Below, piece by piece: positions 6,631-7,338 of a stretch of DNA of 7,338 nucleotides (positions within the stretch are counted from its first letter, which is position 1; each line of letters opens with the position of its first letter). The notes beneath the pieces were generated by a model. The model saw only the letters and a program-made list of their open reading frames with translations, searched no databases and was not told the DNA's origin. The DNA comes from JAMLHN01 sp035708745 (lineage in GTDB: Bacteria > Chloroflexota > Chloroflexia > Thermomicrobiales > UBA6265), in the NCBI GenBank assembly GCA_035708745.1, contig DASTFJ010000075.1, forward strand, positions 1 through 7,338, given 5' to 3'. The position numbers and the translations under genes are program-made.

Positions 6631-6933
6631 TTCGTCGCGGCTGCTGACCGTCCCTGGGGCCGGGGAGCGTCCGAAGTGTGTCATTGCTGACACAACCTCA
6701 GCACCGGCTCTCGATGTTTCGGTCGAGCTGCCAGATCGGTGCAGAAATCGAACGGATGACTCATCGAGTGTTTGACCACTCGCTGTCCCTCCGAAGAGGG
6801 CTATCACCAGTTGCCCGGTGAAGGTCAGTCTCCAAACGGACGAATCCGCTCTTCGACCTTTGCCACGAGCTCATCCCGTGGCGCCCCTTGTACTTCCGTT
6901 TCCGATCTCCAGAAGGTCTGACGAACCGTCTGT
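6588..6933 (-). ncRNA. Candidate structured non-coding RNA, about 345 nt, family not recognised
   Basis: This segment lies between a consensus-like promoter (6940-6968) and an intrinsic terminator (6588-6630). Reading 5' to 3' on the minus strand, hairpins are: GACG/CGUC (6930-6920); GCCACG/CGUGGC (6882-6862); CGGA-UUCG-UCCG (6848-6837); UCACCGG-GCAA-CUGGUGA (6821-6804, one G-U); CCCUC-UUCG-GAGGG (6800-6787); CGAGUG/CACUCG (6782-6765); a two-tier arm closed by GCACC/GGUGC (6742-6701) with GGC/GCC and CUCGA/UCGAG inside; UGUGUCA-GCAA-UGACACA (6694-6677); then the terminator. CUGACC (6828-6823) can pair long-range with GGUCAG (6649-6644). Open frames here run through the terminator or lack a credible start and composition, so protein coding is unlikely. 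I do not find the core motifs of RNase P RNA, tmRNA, SRP RNA or a T-box. It may be an independent RNA or a long regulated leader of the S9 peptidase, whose gene begins about 260 nt past the terminator. The start is estimated from the -10 box. Confidence 0.6.
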
Positions 6934-6939
6934 ACGTAC

Positions 6940-6968
6940 ACAATATCGCGCCTGTGACGAGTTGTCAA
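6940..6968 (-). promoter_or_regulatory. Near-consensus sigma70 promoter
   Basis: On the minus strand TTGACA (6968-6963, perfect -35), a 17-bp spacer, and TATTGT (6945-6940, -10). It lies 22 bp after the stop codon of the GH172 gene. Transcription would start near 6933 and run left into the hairpin-rich region. In such GC-rich sequence this match is unlikely to be accidental. Confidence 0.75.
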
Positions 6969-6990
6969 TACCCTTTCGAAAAATTCGTCG

Positions 6991-7338
6991 CTACACGACC
7001 TCGAGATCGTTCTGGGAGGGAAACGCCGGGAACGGCGCGTGCGGTTCCGCCTGGTACCAGAAGGCAGTCGAGGCGATGTCGTCCTGCAGCGGGAGGTAGC
7101 GGCGTTTGCCTTCGAGGGTGGAGCGCCAGCCGAGCGCCTGGATGGTGACGCGCAGCTCCTGCCGGAAGCGGATCGGGTCGGGGATGTGCCAGCGGTACAT
7201 GCCGAAGCGTTGCTGGCTCTGGTAGAGCCCATCTGGTTCGATGACCTGCGGCATTCCGAGAAAGGGCGTGGAGAAGGAGCCGTATTCTCCTTGCGGATGC
7301 TCGAAATTCCAGGCGCCGCCGAAATAGTCCTCAGTGCC
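6991..7338 (-). CDS. GH172 (DUF2961) glycoside hydrolase, C-terminal part
   Basis: The gene enters from the right edge; 115 C-terminal residues and the TAG stop (6993-6991) are visible. The edge sequence GTEDYFGGAWNFE is the hallmark of DUF2961, followed by YGSFSTPFLGMP, QQRFGMYRWHIPDPIRF, LRVTIQALGW, YLPLQDDIASTAFWYQ and EPHAPFP, all typical and in the usual order. DUF2961 is now GH172; characterised members act on alpha-D-fructofuranosides, including difructose dianhydride chemistry, or on D-arabinan as exo-alpha-D-arabinofuranosidases. Which sugar this enzyme uses cannot be read from the fragment. There is no terminator between its stop and the promoter at 6940-6968, so its transcript may run on to the terminator at 6588. 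Confidence 0.93.
   Translation of the reverse strand, partial: GTEDYFGGAWNFEHPQGEYGSFSTPFLGMPQVIEPDGLYQSQQRFGMYRWHIPDPIRFRQELRVTIQALGWRSTLEGKRRYLPLQDDIASTAFWYQAEPHAPFPAFPSQNDLEVV

Noticed and set aside
6502..6807. Minus-strand open frame of 101 codons starting MIALFGG
   Set aside because: It runs straight through the intrinsic terminator and into the repeat, covers several strong hairpins, and its translation resembles no protein family.
6588..6933. T-box, RNase P RNA, tmRNA or SRP RNA as identity of the structured region
   Set aside because: I could not find a UGGNACC T-box, a GAAAGUCC-type RNase P core, a tmRNA tRNA-like end, or the SRP domain IV tetraloop sequence. By-eye search only; a covariance-model search would be decisive.
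6761..6943. Minus-strand open frame of 60 codons starting MCTYRRF
   Set aside because: Its ATG overlaps the -10 box region, upstream of the expected transcription start. No Shine-Dalgarno is seen, and the frame is dominated by hairpin sequence.
6825..7232. Minus-strand open frame of 135 codons whose end (RRDIVYVQTVRQ...) looked protein-like
   Set aside because: Most of it is the out-of-frame shadow of the GH172 gene, and the remainder crosses the promoter and the hairpin region; no independent start is supported.

Overview
The window is GC-rich bacterial DNA of about 7.3 kb. It carries two opposed gene blocks plus a largely non-coding right-hand part. The organism cannot be named from the sequence. 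High GC, the gene types and the short GTAG...CTAC-ended palindromic repeats would fit a Chloroflexota/Thermomicrobia-like or similar GC-rich free-living bacterium, but that is a guess.

Left block (1-3894, + strand): four tightly packed genes for salvage of peptidoglycan amino sugars. The order is a 5'-truncated NamZ-type exo-N-acetylmuramidase (GH171/DUF1343), MurQ (MurNAc-6-phosphate etherase), a BadF/BcrA-type amino-sugar kinase, and NagA (GlcNAc-6-phosphate deacetylase). Gaps or overlaps are +5, -10 and -4 bp, so this is almost certainly one operon. Read as a pathway: NamZ frees MurNAc from glycan ends, the kinase makes MurNAc-6-P (and probably GlcNAc-6-P), MurQ removes the lactyl ether to give GlcNAc-6-P, and NagA deacetylates it to GlcN-6-P. 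The promoter and any transporter or NagZ lie off the left edge.

Middle (3895-4104): a 149-bp element with 26-bp imperfect terminal inverted repeats separates the convergent blocks. Its left arm also forms a plausible terminator for the operon.

Minus-strand block (6329 to 4105): a complete cytoplasmic S9 (prolyl oligopeptidase/acylaminoacyl peptidase-like) serine peptidase, followed by a 62-residue two-helix membrane protein with a good ribosome binding site.

Right part (6330-7338): upstream of the peptidase lies a small element with 15-bp perfect inverted repeats. Next is the most striking object of the window. A consensus-like sigma70 promoter (TTGACA, 17 bp, TATTGT) is followed by about 345 nt that I can fold into at least eight hairpins, many capped by GCAA or UUCG tetraloops, and it closes with a strong intrinsic terminator. 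It overlaps no convincing protein gene and matches no RNA family whose core motifs I could recognise, so I call it a candidate undescribed structured RNA. The minus-strand 3' end of a GH172 (DUF2961) glycoside hydrolase runs off the right edge.
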